Shown: positions 8,815-18,912, counted from the stretch's first letter. The stretch is DNA of 64,000 nucleotides from JACRGC01 sp041305345 (GCA_041305345.1 JBFYLP010000006.1:372001-436000); one strand, 5' to 3'. The notes: a model not told the origin generated them from the letters alone. Numbers and translations: made by a program.

Positions 8815-8830
8815 AAAAGGTTTAAATACT
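8815..8830 (+). promoter_or_regulatory. BRE/TATA of the giant surface-protein gene
   Basis: AAAAGG followed by TTTAAATACT is a strong archaeal BRE/TATA. The same AAAGGTTTAAATAC string serves the S-layer gene (27593-27606, minus strand). Transcription should begin near 8853, giving a leader of about 50 bases. An inverted repeat, GTTAC...GTAAC, at 8832-8850 overlaps the region between TATA and start. Confidence 0.7.
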
Positions 8831-8904
8831 TGTTACCGTATAGTAGTAACATACTGTCTGAGGGGGCGGTATCCGGATTTTTTTAACGCATAAAGGTGTT
8901 ATGT

Positions 8905-11900
8905 ATGAAGGGTTGGGCTGTTGGCTTATTCGCATTTGCATTGATGATGGTTGCACTTGTTTCAACGGCATCGGCGTTGACGCCTAACTGTTTCGATAAG
9001 ATAAATAACGACCCTAGCTCGGGCCATTCCGGAATTGATTGCGCCGACAGGTGGACCGCTTATGGCGATGCGAATAATATCGGCGCCGAGACGTGTCCGG
9101 TTACGCTTCATCCGAAATTGGGGCCAAATGGGCAGTATTGCTGGAATGGGTTAATGCCAGTGTGTTCGCCTGGCCAGAATGAATACGATGGCAACTACTA
9201 TGCGGGCTGGGTTTGCCCTGACGGCCCGGCGTACGAGACGTATGTGCCAAATGGGGAATACGGAAGCGACACGTATGACGAGTACAACGAATATAACGAA
9301 TACAACGACTATTATTACGACAGCGGCTATGACGATTATTATTACGAGGATAGCTATTACTACGACGATTACTCATATACGTTCTGCGGGGATGGGATTT
9401 GCAGCTACGGAGAGCACTGTTTCTCAGACTGCGAGTATGGCCAAGGGAATGACTTCAACTATTATTACGATTACGGCTACTATGATGGCGGCTATGCGGG
9501 ATTCGACTACTGCTATGTCGATGCGCCGTATGTGGCGTATGAGGGGGATACCACCCCAATTAGGGTGGTGTTTTATGGAAGCGCACCGTATTCGGCTGAA
9601 GTCGACTGCGGGGATGGAAGCACTGCAACAGCTTACAGGAACGGCGTTTACAGTTATGATGGCGCGATGTACGCGTACTGCCATTACAATTACCAAGGGA
9701 TTTTCTATCCGAGGGCGTACGTTGGCGGATCGGTGTGCTATGGGGATTCGGTGGAGGTAAGGGGGGCAAGCCCGAATTACTATTACGATGATGACTACTA
9801 CGATGATTACGACGATGATGGCGATTATTACCCGTATCCTTCCCCAAAGCCCACGGTTACGGCTACTCCAACTCCGGAACCGAAGAATCCGGGATGCGCG
9901 TTGACTGCGATGCCTGGCGCAATCCAGGAGGGTGGAAGCTCGGTTGTATCCGTTAGCTATTATGATTTGAGCGCGGTGCCAAACTCCATTTCGATCAATT
10001 GCGGGAATGGCGCAACCAAGAATGCAGTGAACTGCTATGGAAAAACCGGAAGCTGCTCGGTATTTTGCAATTACCCTGATGAGGGCGAGTATGATGCAAT
10101 TGCCAGCGCATCGGGAATTGCGTGCTCCCCTACTACAATAGAGGTCGGCGCTGCAACTGCGGAAAAATGCTCTGATGGGACTTCATTTGGAACGTGCTCC
10201 ATCAACCAGCCAAAATATTGCGACGAGGGCCTGCTTGTTGATAGGGCAAGCATCTGCGGCTGCCCGGAAGATATGGTAAGGAGCGGTGAGAGATGCAAGG
10301 AGCCAGCAGGAAGCTGCTCGTTGATTTTGAATCCTTCAACTGTCCGGGCGAATGGGCAGAGCACGGCGGTTATAACTTTTGATGGAATTACCTCTCCGAT
10401 AGCGCAAGTGCTTTGCGGAAATGGTGAAACACAGACCGCAAGCTGCATATCATCGGGAAATTTGAAGGGAACGTGCACAGCGACTTGCGCTTATGGTGAG
10501 GAGAATTCGTACCCCGTAACCTACCAGGTGAGGGGAATCGTCTCGGGGGTGACCTGCGGGTCTGCAAACGTGCGTGTAACAGCTCCGCTTGAGGATGCTG
10601 GAACGCTGCTTGCGAAGGTGAGCGAATGCGAATCCGGGGAGGCATTGGAGCAGGCAAGGGTTAGGATAGAAGGAGAAAATGATTATTACACCGACAGGAA
10701 CGGGCAGCTGAAAGTGCAGCTGGAGCCGGCAACATACAACTTGCAAGTTTCGAAGAGCAACTACCTGCAAGCAACGCAAACGGTCGTTGTGCAAAGGGGG
10801 AAGATTTCAACTGCGGATGTGTGCCTCCAATCCGAAGGATGCGACATAGATGCAATATTGGTAAGGACGCCGCAAACAGATGATGCAAGGAGCCCGCTGC
10901 TCTTCCAGATCAAGGTGACGAACAACCTGAATATGGACAACACCGTGCAAATAGAATATTCATCCGCGTACAACATCGATGGCCCGCAAACAATCACGCT
11001 CGGTGCGCACGCATCGCAGACAATAAGCGTTTACGTGACGACTTCAGGAAGCAGGACGGGAAGGAGTTATGGCACCGTTTCAATCACCGGAACAAGCGAT
11101 TGCGCAAAGAACATCGACCTTCCAATTAATGTCGTTGGCGGGCTTAGCATCGAACTGGAACAGCCCTACAAGGAATCATTTGGCGGGAAGAAGGTCTGCT
11201 ATGATTTGCTCGTGAGGAACCGCGGGGAGAATGAGGGAACCGTAACACTTACATATACCGGAGATTTTGATGCGGAATTCAGCCCGGCGCAGTTCTACTT
11301 GAATGCGCAGGAGATAAAGGACGGGGTCGAGTTCTGCGTAAGCGTGCCTTCGGGCGAATCGGGCACCCACACTTTTGCACTAAGGGCGCTTAGCGGGATT
11401 TCGGATGCGCTCTCATTTGCAACCCTCAAGGTGCTCGAGTCAGGCGATTTCGAAACAGACATTGATGACAGCTGCATTTTCATCGAGGATGGCAGGATGT
11501 ACCCGATCTCGATTAGCAATGATGTGGCAGACGGGGATTATTCCGTTTCCCTTAGGGAAAATGGCGTGAATGCAAGAGTAACCCCATCGATGCTCTACAA
11601 TTTCAAGAGGGGAACTAGCAGGACAGTTTACATTTCAGCCGACGAGAGGAATTTTGATTCTGGCAGCACGGAATACGTGCAGCTGCTGCTTAAGAGGGAT
11701 GGCGAGATCGCATTGCAAAGGGACGTATGCCTGACAACGGATAGGTATTATTACGACGATTATTACTACGACGGGCACTACTACTATTACGACGGCGGGC
11801 ATTACTACAACCCGCCAAGCACATCGGTTAGCGGCATCTACACGCAGCTTTCCCAAAACTCCCTTAACCTGGCAAAGGAGGCGAGCGGATCCACGATACT

Positions 11901-13803
11901 TAGCGTGAAGAATACCGGAGGCAGGGGGGATTACTTTTACATAAGGGTGGATGCTCCGCTTCAGGTTTCGATTTCGGATAGCGCGTTCTACCTTGCTCCG
12001 GATGAGGAGAAGAAAGTGACCATCAGGGTAACAGCCGGTGCGGAGGCGAAAAGGTATAGCATCCCGATAAAAATATTCCAGGGAAGCGGAAGCGGCGGGG
12101 TTAATTACCAGGGAAGCATAGGCTCCTCGACTGCATTCATCAGGTGCGGGGATGGGAGGACTGTTGGGCTCGAGTGCGACGAGGGAACATCGAGCTGCGC
12201 GGCCAATTGCAGGTACACCGATGTTGGAAGCTTCACTTTGGAGGCGAATGTTGGCAACTTGCAGTGCGAAGAAAATGAGATCAGGGTAATTGGCGATGGC
12301 TCTAGAGGATGCGCGGTTTCAGTTGAGTCATATGTGCCAGGCGACACGAGGACCACGATCAGGGTCAGGTACTACAACTTGCCAAATGAGCCCAGTAATG
12401 AGGAGATACAGGTTTATTGCGGGAATGGGAATACCGTCACGGCAACTGATTGCGACGGCACAAGCGGCACCTGCACCGCAAGCTGCTATTACAGCGGCAC
12501 AAGCACGGTCACGGTTGGCGCGTCTGCAAGCGGGATTAGCTGCACATCAAGGGAGATCAAGGTTGGGAAGGAGAATAGCTACTGCAGCATTTCATCGCCC
12601 GGATTGGTGAGGGAGGGCGATGTTGCAACGGTCAGCTTGAAGTATAGGAATGCGCGCTTCGGCGGCCAGTTCTACCCATACAGCTACAGGACGGATGATG
12701 GCTACTATGAGAGTGGAAGGCTGATGAAAACGGAAACATTGCAGGTTATTGTTGCAGGCGGCGGAAGCACTGCCACGATCCCAGCTTCGGATTTGAAACC
12801 CGATGCAATTGAATTTAAGAGGGTAGTTGCCGGCGATTTGCCTTCAACTGGGAAGGGGAATGTGGCGGTGACCCTAAAGAACCTTCGCGATTACAAGCTT
12901 GATGAGATCGTATTGCTGGCGGAGGAATTGCCCGCGGGCGTTTCGCTCGTGCAGGTCGAGCCGTTCGAGATTTCATCGAATGGGGAGCGCACAATCTACT
13001 TCCAGCTCCAATCGGAGAATGCAAGGGAAGGGAAATATGAGCCCAAATTGAAAATCAGGTTTGATTCTCAGTCGCTTGAGAAGGCCTTTGAGCTTAGGAT
13101 CGTGCCTGAGTCCGAATCCCTGAATGCGGAGGTCACGATAAGCAATATCATTTACGAATCCGGAGATGGTGGGGGAAGGGCGAGGATAGATTTCTCTGTT
13201 CGCAACCTGGAGAGGAGCCCGATGCAGATTTCGGCGCTGTTTAGGGAAATCCCATCGGAATGGGGCTTTCGTGTTGAGCCCCCGCTTGGGATGATTGCTC
13301 CGGGGGATGTTGGCAACTTCTCTGCGAACATTTCCGCAAAGGGCGTCGAAAGCAAGAGTTATTCGGCCGTTATCGAGCTTAGGAGCGTGGATGGAAGGAC
13401 GCTTTCCGTTCCGGTCGTGCTCGAATTCAATAAGCTAAATCCGCTAAGCGGGCTGTTTAGCTTCGCATCCGGGCTTGGCGCATTGCAGATAATCATCATC
13501 CTACTCATAGTGGCGGTGGCCGCAATCGCATATGCGTCGATGAAGAGCGGTGCAAAGGAAGGGGATGAGGATGAGCGCAACGACAGGCTTAGGGGAATTG
13601 GGGATGAGATATCCGGAAGTGAGAAGCAAACCACCCTGCTTGACGAGAAGAAATTCACCAAGGGGCCATTAAAACGGCACAAGTATGAGAAGGTGAGATG
13701 GGCGGAGGAGCCGGATGATTACGAATCGACCTACATAGAGATGGATGAGGATTCGAAGGAGGACCGCCTCTCCTTCCAGAAGAAGGAGGATGAGGAGGAG
13801 TAA
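8905..13803 (+). CDS. giant membrane-anchored surface protein with Tyr/Asp-rich tracts and Cys-rich Ig-like repeats
   Basis: About 1632 residues. A Sec signal peptide (residues ~1-24, ending STASA) exports the chain. A C-terminal helix (ALQIIIILLIVAVAAIAYA) anchors it and leaves an acidic cytoplasmic tail of about 90 residues. Tyr/Asp/Glu-rich low-complexity tracts occur near residues 130-200, 290-310 and 950-970. At least five Cys-bearing PKD/Ig-like repeats share a CG(N/D)G motif and two to four further cysteines. A CGDGICSYGEHC segment resembles small disulphide-bonded extracellular modules. A carboxypeptidase-regulatory-like domain lies near residue 570, and NEW3/CARDB-like domains lie near the membrane. 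GTG 8896 is possible, but AAGGTG before ATG 8905 fits better. The next gene follows after 18 bases. The role is probably cell-envelope structure or adhesion. Confidence 0.8.
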   Translation: MKGWAVGLFAFALMMVALVSTASALTPNCFDKINNDPSSGHSGIDCADRWTAYGDANNIGAETCPVTLHPKLGPNGQYCWNGLMPVCSPGQNEYDGNYYAGWVCPDGPAYETYVPNGEYGSDTYDEYNEYNEYNDYYYDSGYDDYYYEDSYYYDDYSYTFCGDGICSYGEHCFSDCEYGQGNDFNYYYDYGYYDGGYAGFDYCYVDAPYVAYEGDTTPIRVVFYGSAPYSAEVDCGDGSTATAYRNGVYSYDGAMYAYCHYNYQGIFYPRAYVGGSVCYGDSVEVRGASPNYYYDDDYYDDYDDDGDYYPYPSPKPTVTATPTPEPKNPGCALTAMPGAIQEGGSSVVSVSYYDLSAVPNSISINCGNGATKNAVNCYGKTGSCSVFCNYPDEGEYDAIASASGIACSPTTIEVGAATAEKCSDGTSFGTCSINQPKYCDEGLLVDRASICGCPEDMVRSGERCKEPAGSCSLILNPSTVRANGQSTAVITFDGITSPIAQVLCGNGETQTASCISSGNLKGTCTATCAYGEENSYPVTYQVRGIVSGVTCGSANVRVTAPLEDAGTLLAKVSECESGEALEQARVRIEGENDYYTDRNGQLKVQLEPATYNLQVSKSNYLQATQTVVVQRGKISTADVCLQSEGCDIDAILVRTPQTDDARSPLLFQIKVTNNLNMDNTVQIEYSSAYNIDGPQTITLGAHASQTISVYVTTSGSRTGRSYGTVSITGTSDCAKNIDLPINVVGGLSIELEQPYKESFGGKKVCYDLLVRNRGENEGTVTLTYTGDFDAEFSPAQFYLNAQEIKDGVEFCVSVPSGESGTHTFALRALSGISDALSFATLKVLESGDFETDIDDSCIFIEDGRMYPISISNDVADGDYSVSLRENGVNARVTPSMLYNFKRGTSRTVYISADERNFDSGSTEYVQLLLKRDGEIALQRDVCLTTDRYYYDDYYYDGHYYYYDGGHYYNPPSTSVSGIYTQLSQNSLNLAKEASGSTILSVKNTGGRGDYFYIRVDAPLQVSISDSAFYLAPDEEKKVTIRVTAGAEAKRYSIPIKIFQGSGSGGVNYQGSIGSSTAFIRCGDGRTVGLECDEGTSSCAANCRYTDVGSFTLEANVGNLQCEENEIRVIGDGSRGCAVSVESYVPGDTRTTIRVRYYNLPNEPSNEEIQVYCGNGNTVTATDCDGTSGTCTASCYYSGTSTVTVGASASGISCTSREIKVGKENSYCSISSPGLVREGDVATVSLKYRNARFGGQFYPYSYRTDDGYYESGRLMKTETLQVIVAGGGSTATIPASDLKPDAIEFKRVVAGDLPSTGKGNVAVTLKNLRDYKLDEIVLLAEELPAGVSLVQVEPFEISSNGERTIYFQLQSENAREGKYEPKLKIRFDSQSLEKAFELRIVPESESLNAEVTISNIIYESGDGGGRARIDFSVRNLERSPMQISALFREIPSEWGFRVEPPLGMIAPGDVGNFSANISAKGVESKSYSAVIELRSVDGRTLSVPVVLEFNKLNPLSGLFSFASGLGALQIIIILLIVAVAAIAYASMKSGAKEGDEDERNDRLRGIGDEISGSEKQTTLLDEKKFTKGPLKRHKYEKVRWAEEPDDYESTYIEMDEDSKEDRLSFQKKEDEEE

Positions 13804-13821
13804 CGAAGAGGGTAGATCGCG

Positions 13822-16731
13822 ATGATTAGGCACATCCTACTGGCACTATTGCTAATTCCCTTAGTTGCAGCTTCGGGCATAATGCTCGATGAAAAGGAAA
13901 TATTAGCCTGCGCAACCGACCAGCTTGTCATCTCGGGCAAGATCGAGAACTCGAAAGCGATGCCCGATCTTTACAGGCTGAGCGTGGATAGTGCGGAGGG
14001 CATATCCGCGTACGTGACAGAAGAAATCGAGGTAGCCGCATATGGGAGGGAGGGCTTTAGGCTGTTCCTATCCCCGATCTGCCTCCCAACAGGCACATAC
14101 GGATTCAAAGTCATTGCAGAGGGTGTCCGCGGCGAGAGGATGGAGGAAAATGGGAAAATCGAGGTTAGGGACTGCAACCTGATGGAACTTAGGGTTGCGC
14201 AGGATAAGGCCGAGGCGTGCAACGGCGAGAGCGCATCTTTTAGCATATTCGTGAGGAACTTGGGGAGGGAGGAGCAGGATTTTTCATTGGGAACCGATTT
14301 GGAGAAGTCCGGTTACGTGCTTTCAAAAAGCAGGTTTTCATTGAAGCCGGGGCAGGAGGCGAGTGCAACGCTTACGCTAAATGTACCGGCTGATTTGTAC
14401 CAGCAGGGGATGCTGACCTTCAAGATCAAGGCGCAGAGCACCTACAGCTGCGGCTCAAACAGCAGGGAGTCGCTAGCTTCCATCAAGATCAATAGGTGCG
14501 ATGGCATCACATTGACCGCATTGAAGCAAATTGCAGTCCAGGGAGGAACGCAGGAGAAATGGAATATTTTCCTTGATAACCAGAAAACCGAAGACACGTA
14601 TGACTTGAAGCTCGTTTGCCCCAGCTTTGCACAATTTTCACAAAAAACGCTGCAGCTTGGAAGCTTCCAGGGCGCTTCGCTGGATGTGATTTTAAAGCCT
14701 CGGGTCGAGGATGTAGGCGAATATGATTGCACCCTGACGGCAACGTCGCAAAAATTCAAGAAAGGCTATGGCGCGAGTGCAAAAATCAAGGTCGTCCAGA
14801 ATTATGGGGCCAAACTCGCCTTGCCTTCTGAGATCAGGGTATGCGAGGGAGAAATTGGGGAAGTGAAAGCAAAACTTCAAAATACCGGGGAGAAAAACGA
14901 GTATCACATCGGTGCAAGCGGCGTCGAAGGGAAATTGAGCTCAAAAACGATCCTTGCGCCTCTTAGTTCAACCAATGATTTTTCATTCTTTACTTCGGAC
15001 AAGCTAGGGGTAGGAAAATACACGCTTGAAATCAGCGCTGCGAGCCCTTACGTTGCAATCAAGCAGCAAACCAGCGTTATCGTGGAATCCTGCTTCGCGT
15101 CCTCATTGAGACTGCCTTCGGGAACACTTGGAATGTGCGCTGGCGAGGGAACAACGTTGGCTGTGAAGGCTGCAAACCGCGGGACGCAGGAAGATTCTTA
15201 CGTGCTTTCAGTAAAGTCTCCAGGAGGCATCGTGACCGAATTCAAAGAGCAGGCATTCAGGCTTAAAAGCGCTGAAAGCAGGGAGCTTGGGATGAACCTG
15301 CGGGTTGAGGATAGTGTTGCACCTGGGAAATACGAATTGCAAATAAGGAGTGATGGAAAGCGTTCAGCAGAAACCGCAACGCTGGAATTGGAGGTGCTTC
15401 CGATAGGCATTTGCCACGCATTGAAGCTGGAATCCGACGGAACATCAAAGCGCACGGGCTCCGGGGTTGGGAAGAGCTTTAGGATTCAAGTGATTAACGA
15501 GGGAAGGTTTACCGAGAAAGTGGAACTGTTTCTTTCGCAGAAGCCTGCGTGGGCATACATCACGCCTGCAAAATTGGAAATATTGCCTGGAAAGAAGGAG
15601 GAGGCACTGATTTACTTCGCGCCTCCGCTGAACCAAAAGCTTGGCGATTACCCGCTTGTTGTCGAGGTGAGAGGGAAATACCTCACGAAGAATTTGGAAC
15701 TAAAGGTGCAGGTGGTTGCGCTTGAAACCGGTGAGGAAATCAGGATGGACCTTTCGCAGGCTAAAATCCCACGCATTATTGAGAAGGATGTTGAGACGCC
15801 TATGAAAATTCGGGTTAGGAACACCGGCGAAACGGATTTGCAAAGGGCCGCAATATTGTTTTCGGAAGCCATAACCGTGCTCGAGCAGGTGCCGTTTGAA
15901 TTGAAAGCCGGGGAAACGAAGGACGTGCATATCGTTGTCAAGCTCGAGGATGTGGCGGAGGATAGGAAGAAAGTGATGATGGGAATTTATGCGCAGGAGG
16001 GTTTTTCGGAAAAGGAAGTGGAGTTTGAGGTTGCCGAAAATCCCCTTGAGCTGGAGCAGGTATCGATGGAGAAGGTTGGAGAAAAAATAACAACTGTGCT
16101 GAAATTGGCAAACCACGGGAATGTTACGCTCAATCTTACCCCGAAATCGCTTGGGGGAGCGGAATTCCAAGAGCACCCATTAAGCGTGCCTGCAAATGGT
16201 GAAATCGAATTTGAAGCGAACTTCAGCGAGGGGAACGAGACCATTTACTTTGAGGATGCCGCTACGGGGAAGGTATATAGGAGGAGGATCACGGTTGGGA
16301 AGGAGGGCGACATAACGGGCTTGTTCGTTGCCTCTTTTTCGAAGGTTGCTCCGTTGCTGATTGCAATAATTGGCGGCGCGATAGCACTTTACCTAATCAT
16401 TTCAAGGAAGGATAAAATCATGCGGAGGTTCGACGGGAAGAAGGATAGCGACATTGACGGGGATGAAAATGGAATATACGAGGAGCCGGCGGAAACTGAG
16501 GAGGCCGGAGAGGATCTCTCAGGGGCGAATGAAGCCGTGACGGAAACAAAGACTTCCGCAGAGGATGAAGGAACCTGGGATACGGAATCGGATGAAAAAA
16601 TCGCTGATGCTGCCATTGCTGCCCAAAAGGAGCGGAAATATGCAAAGAAGAAATCGGTAAAAAAAATCAAGCCCAGGAAGAGAAAATCAGGCCTGCGGGG
16701 CCAGAACCTGTTTGTATGGTTTGGGAAATGA
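13822..16731 (+). CDS. membrane-anchored surface protein with NEW3/CARDB-like repeats
   Basis: A 969-residue secreted protein, probably cotranscribed with the preceding giant protein. A signal peptide covers about residues 1-18 (ILLALLLIPLVAASG). The exterior consists of some seven beta-sandwich repeats of ~100 residues, each opening with a conserved Cys and containing an NxGxxxDxY-type turn, as in NEW3/CARDB/APHP domains. A transmembrane helix (about 835-855, APLLIAIIGGAIALYLII) leads to an acidic then strongly basic cytoplasmic tail (KKSVKKIKPRKRKS) that could bind nucleic acid or an acidic partner. It is likely a partner of the Tyr-rich protein in the envelope. A T-rich stretch (TTTTTTGGTTTT) directly after the stop may terminate transcription. 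Confidence 0.78.
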   Translation: MIRHILLALLLIPLVAASGIMLDEKEILACATDQLVISGKIENSKAMPDLYRLSVDSAEGISAYVTEEIEVAAYGREGFRLFLSPICLPTGTYGFKVIAEGVRGERMEENGKIEVRDCNLMELRVAQDKAEACNGESASFSIFVRNLGREEQDFSLGTDLEKSGYVLSKSRFSLKPGQEASATLTLNVPADLYQQGMLTFKIKAQSTYSCGSNSRESLASIKINRCDGITLTALKQIAVQGGTQEKWNIFLDNQKTEDTYDLKLVCPSFAQFSQKTLQLGSFQGASLDVILKPRVEDVGEYDCTLTATSQKFKKGYGASAKIKVVQNYGAKLALPSEIRVCEGEIGEVKAKLQNTGEKNEYHIGASGVEGKLSSKTILAPLSSTNDFSFFTSDKLGVGKYTLEISAASPYVAIKQQTSVIVESCFASSLRLPSGTLGMCAGEGTTLAVKAANRGTQEDSYVLSVKSPGGIVTEFKEQAFRLKSAESRELGMNLRVEDSVAPGKYELQIRSDGKRSAETATLELEVLPIGICHALKLESDGTSKRTGSGVGKSFRIQVINEGRFTEKVELFLSQKPAWAYITPAKLEILPGKKEEALIYFAPPLNQKLGDYPLVVEVRGKYLTKNLELKVQVVALETGEEIRMDLSQAKIPRIIEKDVETPMKIRVRNTGETDLQRAAILFSEAITVLEQVPFELKAGETKDVHIVVKLEDVAEDRKKVMMGIYAQEGFSEKEVEFEVAENPLELEQVSMEKVGEKITTVLKLANHGNVTLNLTPKSLGGAEFQEHPLSVPANGEIEFEANFSEGNETIYFEDAATGKVYRRRITVGKEGDITGLFVASFSKVAPLLIAIIGGAIALYLIISRKDKIMRRFDGKKDSDIDGDENGIYEEPAETEEAGEDLSGANEAVTETKTSAEDEGTWDTESDEKIADAAIAAQKERKYAKKKSVKKIKPRKRKSGLRGQNLFVWFGK

Positions 16732-16781
16732 TTTTTTGGTTTTAGGGAATTATTCTAATTGCATCAATACGGCTATTCGGT

Positions 16782-16793
16782 TAAATATTTAAA
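16782..16793 (+). promoter_or_regulatory. TATA box of the dCTP deaminase gene
   Basis: TAAATATTTAAA is centred about 27 bases upstream of ATG 16815, which predicts a leaderless transcript. Confidence 0.55.
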
Positions 16794-16814
16794 CAGCCGG
16801 CGGTTTCTAATTTC

Positions 16815-17339
16815 ATGATTCTTAGCCGGATTGAGATTTTAAGGGCCATCAAGAAAAAAGAGATAGCGATAACGCCTTTTGATAAGGGCTGTATCGGCGC
16901 TTGTTCTGTAGACCTGCACCTGGGTTGCGAGTTCGTGCTTTTCAGGAAGGGCAGGAGGGCCATATTCGTGAAGGAGGAAACGGCTCTTCCCAAGAAGCAT
17001 GCAAGGAAGGTTTCACTGGGGCCAAGTGATGTGCTGCATCTTAAACCGGGTCAGTTCATCCTCGGAGTGACGAAGGAGAAGATCAAATTATCAGGGAAAT
17101 ATTGCGGGAGAATAGAGGGAAGGAGCAGGTTCGCAAGGCTGGGGCTGATGGTGCACATCTCATCGAGTTTGATCCAGCCCGGCTGCAACAACGTGCAGGT
17201 GCTGGAAATTGTGAATCTTTCGACAGTCCCGCTTATCCTAAGGCCCGGCCTGAAGGTGTGCCAGGTGGTTTTCTCCGAACTGAAAGGCGAGGAGAAATAC
17301 ATCGGCAGGTACAGGCTCCAAAATGGAATAAGGGTTTGA
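16815..17339 (+). CDS. dcd: dCTP deaminase
   Basis: Converts dCTP to dUTP (or to dUMP if bifunctional) for dTMP synthesis in the cytoplasm. The trimeric dUTPase/dCTP-deaminase fold is recognisable from SVDLHLG near residue 35, then GRIEGRSRFARLGLMVH, then an IQPG turn, VLEIVN with the probable catalytic Glu, and LRPGLKVCQVVF. At 174 residues it is slightly short for the family. The usual TA after the conserved His is replaced by SSS, so whether it also has diphosphatase activity is unclear. It converges with the DHH phosphoesterase gene. Confidence 0.85.
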   Translation: MILSRIEILRAIKKKEIAITPFDKGCIGACSVDLHLGCEFVLFRKGRRAIFVKEETALPKKHARKVSLGPSDVLHLKPGQFILGVTKEKIKLSGKYCGRIEGRSRFARLGLMVHISSSLIQPGCNNVQVLEIVNLSTVPLILRPGLKVCQVVFSELKGEEKYIGRYRLQNGIRV

Positions 17340-17350
17340 ATTGCAAAGGC

Positions 17351-17372
17351 AAAAAAAAGGGGATACCCCCGG
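17351..17372 (-). terminator. hairpin/T-run terminator after the DHH gene
   Basis: On the minus strand, directly after the stop at 17374, GGGGTATCCCC forms a short G/C stem followed by eight T residues (17358 down to 17351). This is a simple intrinsic-like terminator for the leftward gene. Confidence 0.5.
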
Positions 17373-17373
17373 G

Positions 17374-18912
17374 CTACACCCCGATCTGTTTCTTGATGGT
17401 GCTCCTTGCAGTAAGCAGGAATTTTTTTAGCGCTTCCTGGGTGTTTGGCATCGATGCGCCCGATGCAACGGAATGCCCCCCGCCAAAGCCCCCCGCTTCC
17501 TTCGCGGAAACGCCCATCGCTTCGCCCAGATTGAGCCCCTTTTCAACCAGCCCCGAGTATGCGCGAGCTGAGCCCTTGATCTGGCCGCTTTCATCGATGG
17601 AAAGGGCGATGATTGGCTTGTTGCGGCCAAGCGAGCCGGAATTGAAATAGCTGCCGGCAACCGTGCCGATGATCGAATCGGCGATTTCGCCCCTGGCATC
17701 AAGCAGATAAAATGCGCCCATGTCCTCGGTGAATTTCCGGGCGTGTGAGATGGCTTTGCTTATTTCTATTCTGTGCTGCATTAGCAAGCTGTGCGCTTCT
17801 TCATATGCTCCGGGCTCATTCAGGCAAAGGCGGATTCCAATATCGTGCTTCCCGCTCCTCCCGCACGCATTGAGGAGGGATGAAAACTCATAAGCATCAA
17901 AGAGCTCGGTTGAATTGTTTTCGCTCGGAAAGAGGTACACTTCCCCGAGCATTGATTTTATCATTTCGTCTGGCATCGCCTTCTCATAGCAGAAATAGAG
18001 CAGGGCGCCAATGAGCCTGATGCGGTCCGACTTGTGCAGGTCGTAGTAGCGCAGCCATGTGCGTTTGCCATCATTCTCGGAAAAAAGCGGAATCCCATTT
18101 TTCCTTAAAAATAGGGCGCAGTTCTTGGGGTTGCCCGTAAGGGTTGGGAGGAATGGCTCTGAGGAATAATTCAGGAAGTTCACGAGGGTACGGGAGACCC
18201 TCCCGAATAGGCGCAGGTCGCATATCACGTCCACCACCTTGATTTTCCGCGCCTCGTCGAGCATCACCCTATTCAGCCCCCTAAGACCCTTGACGTCCTG
18301 GATGTCGCCGACCGCGCCGATAATCCCCATTTGCGCGATGCGCTTTGCGGTTTCAACGCAGCAGTGCTTGGCGAACGTGAAATAGGCTGCGGAGGAGCTG
18401 CACAGGTAGAATGCGCCGTCGATGTTAAAGTGGTGGCAGTTGATCATTGAAAACGCATCGGACTTGGCCTCGATTTTTTCGGGCTTGTGGTGGTCTATCT
18501 GAAGGATGGTTTTTCCGGAATTGGCGATTTGATTGATCGGATTGAGGAAACCGGTTCCGATGTCGATGAAAATGATGCGTTTTGAGGGGTCGTTTTGCAC
18601 TTGCCCCATTACCTGGTCGGTCATCTTCTTTACTGTAAGAATACGGAAGGGAATCTGCCGATCCTTCAGGGCAAGTGCAACGATGGAGCCCGAGGCGAGG
18701 CCGTCGGAATCGAAATGGTTGACGATGAGAACGTCCCTTGGGTTTTCGAGGGTGCGTTTGCCTTCCCTTTCCGCAAAGTTGATGAAATCGCGGCCGTCTT
18801 TTTCTGAAATACCATCATTCGCAGGCTTCTCATCGGCTGCTGGTTCCACTTGTACGTATTCCGCAAGCTCCTCGTGCGCCTCTTCCAGATAATCAAGTAA
18901 TTTTTTGCCCAT
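17374..18912 (-). CDS. DHH-family phosphoesterase (archaeal RecJ/GAN-like)
   Basis: A manganese-dependent DHH-DHHA1 phosphoesterase of about 512 residues. Motif I is VNHFDSDGLASGSIV (about residues 63-77), motif II IDIGTGF, motif III (the DHH box) QIDHHKPE, motif IV GAVGDIQD, and the C-terminal DHHA1 motif is GGGHSVASGAS. Archaeal members act as RecJ-like single-strand nucleases, partners of GINS, or nano-RNases; the sequence alone does not decide which. An acidic helical N-terminal extension precedes motif I. ATG 18912 is chosen over an upstream TTG. The gene converges on dcd and ends at a hairpin/T-run. Confidence 0.85.
   Translation of the reverse strand: MGKKLLDYLEEAHEELAEYVQVEPAADEKPANDGISEKDGRDFINFAEREGKRTLENPRDVLIVNHFDSDGLASGSIVALALKDRQIPFRILTVKKMTDQVMGQVQNDPSKRIIFIDIGTGFLNPINQIANSGKTILQIDHHKPEKIEAKSDAFSMINCHHFNIDGAFYLCSSSAAYFTFAKHCCVETAKRIAQMGIIGAVGDIQDVKGLRGLNRVMLDEARKIKVVDVICDLRLFGRVSRTLVNFLNYSSEPFLPTLTGNPKNCALFLRKNGIPLFSENDGKRTWLRYYDLHKSDRIRLIGALLYFCYEKAMPDEMIKSMLGEVYLFPSENNSTELFDAYEFSSLLNACGRSGKHDIGIRLCLNEPGAYEEAHSLLMQHRIEISKAISHARKFTEDMGAFYLLDARGEIADSIIGTVAGSYFNSGSLGRNKPIIALSIDESGQIKGSARAYSGLVEKGLNLGEAMGVSAKEAGGFGGGHSVASGASMPNTQEALKKFLLTARSTIKKQIGV

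Noticed and set aside
17358..17369. GGGGATACCCC palindrome considered as another CAAATT-element copy
   Set aside because: It lacks the CAAATT and GGCAA blocks and is followed by a T-run, so a simple terminator explains it.
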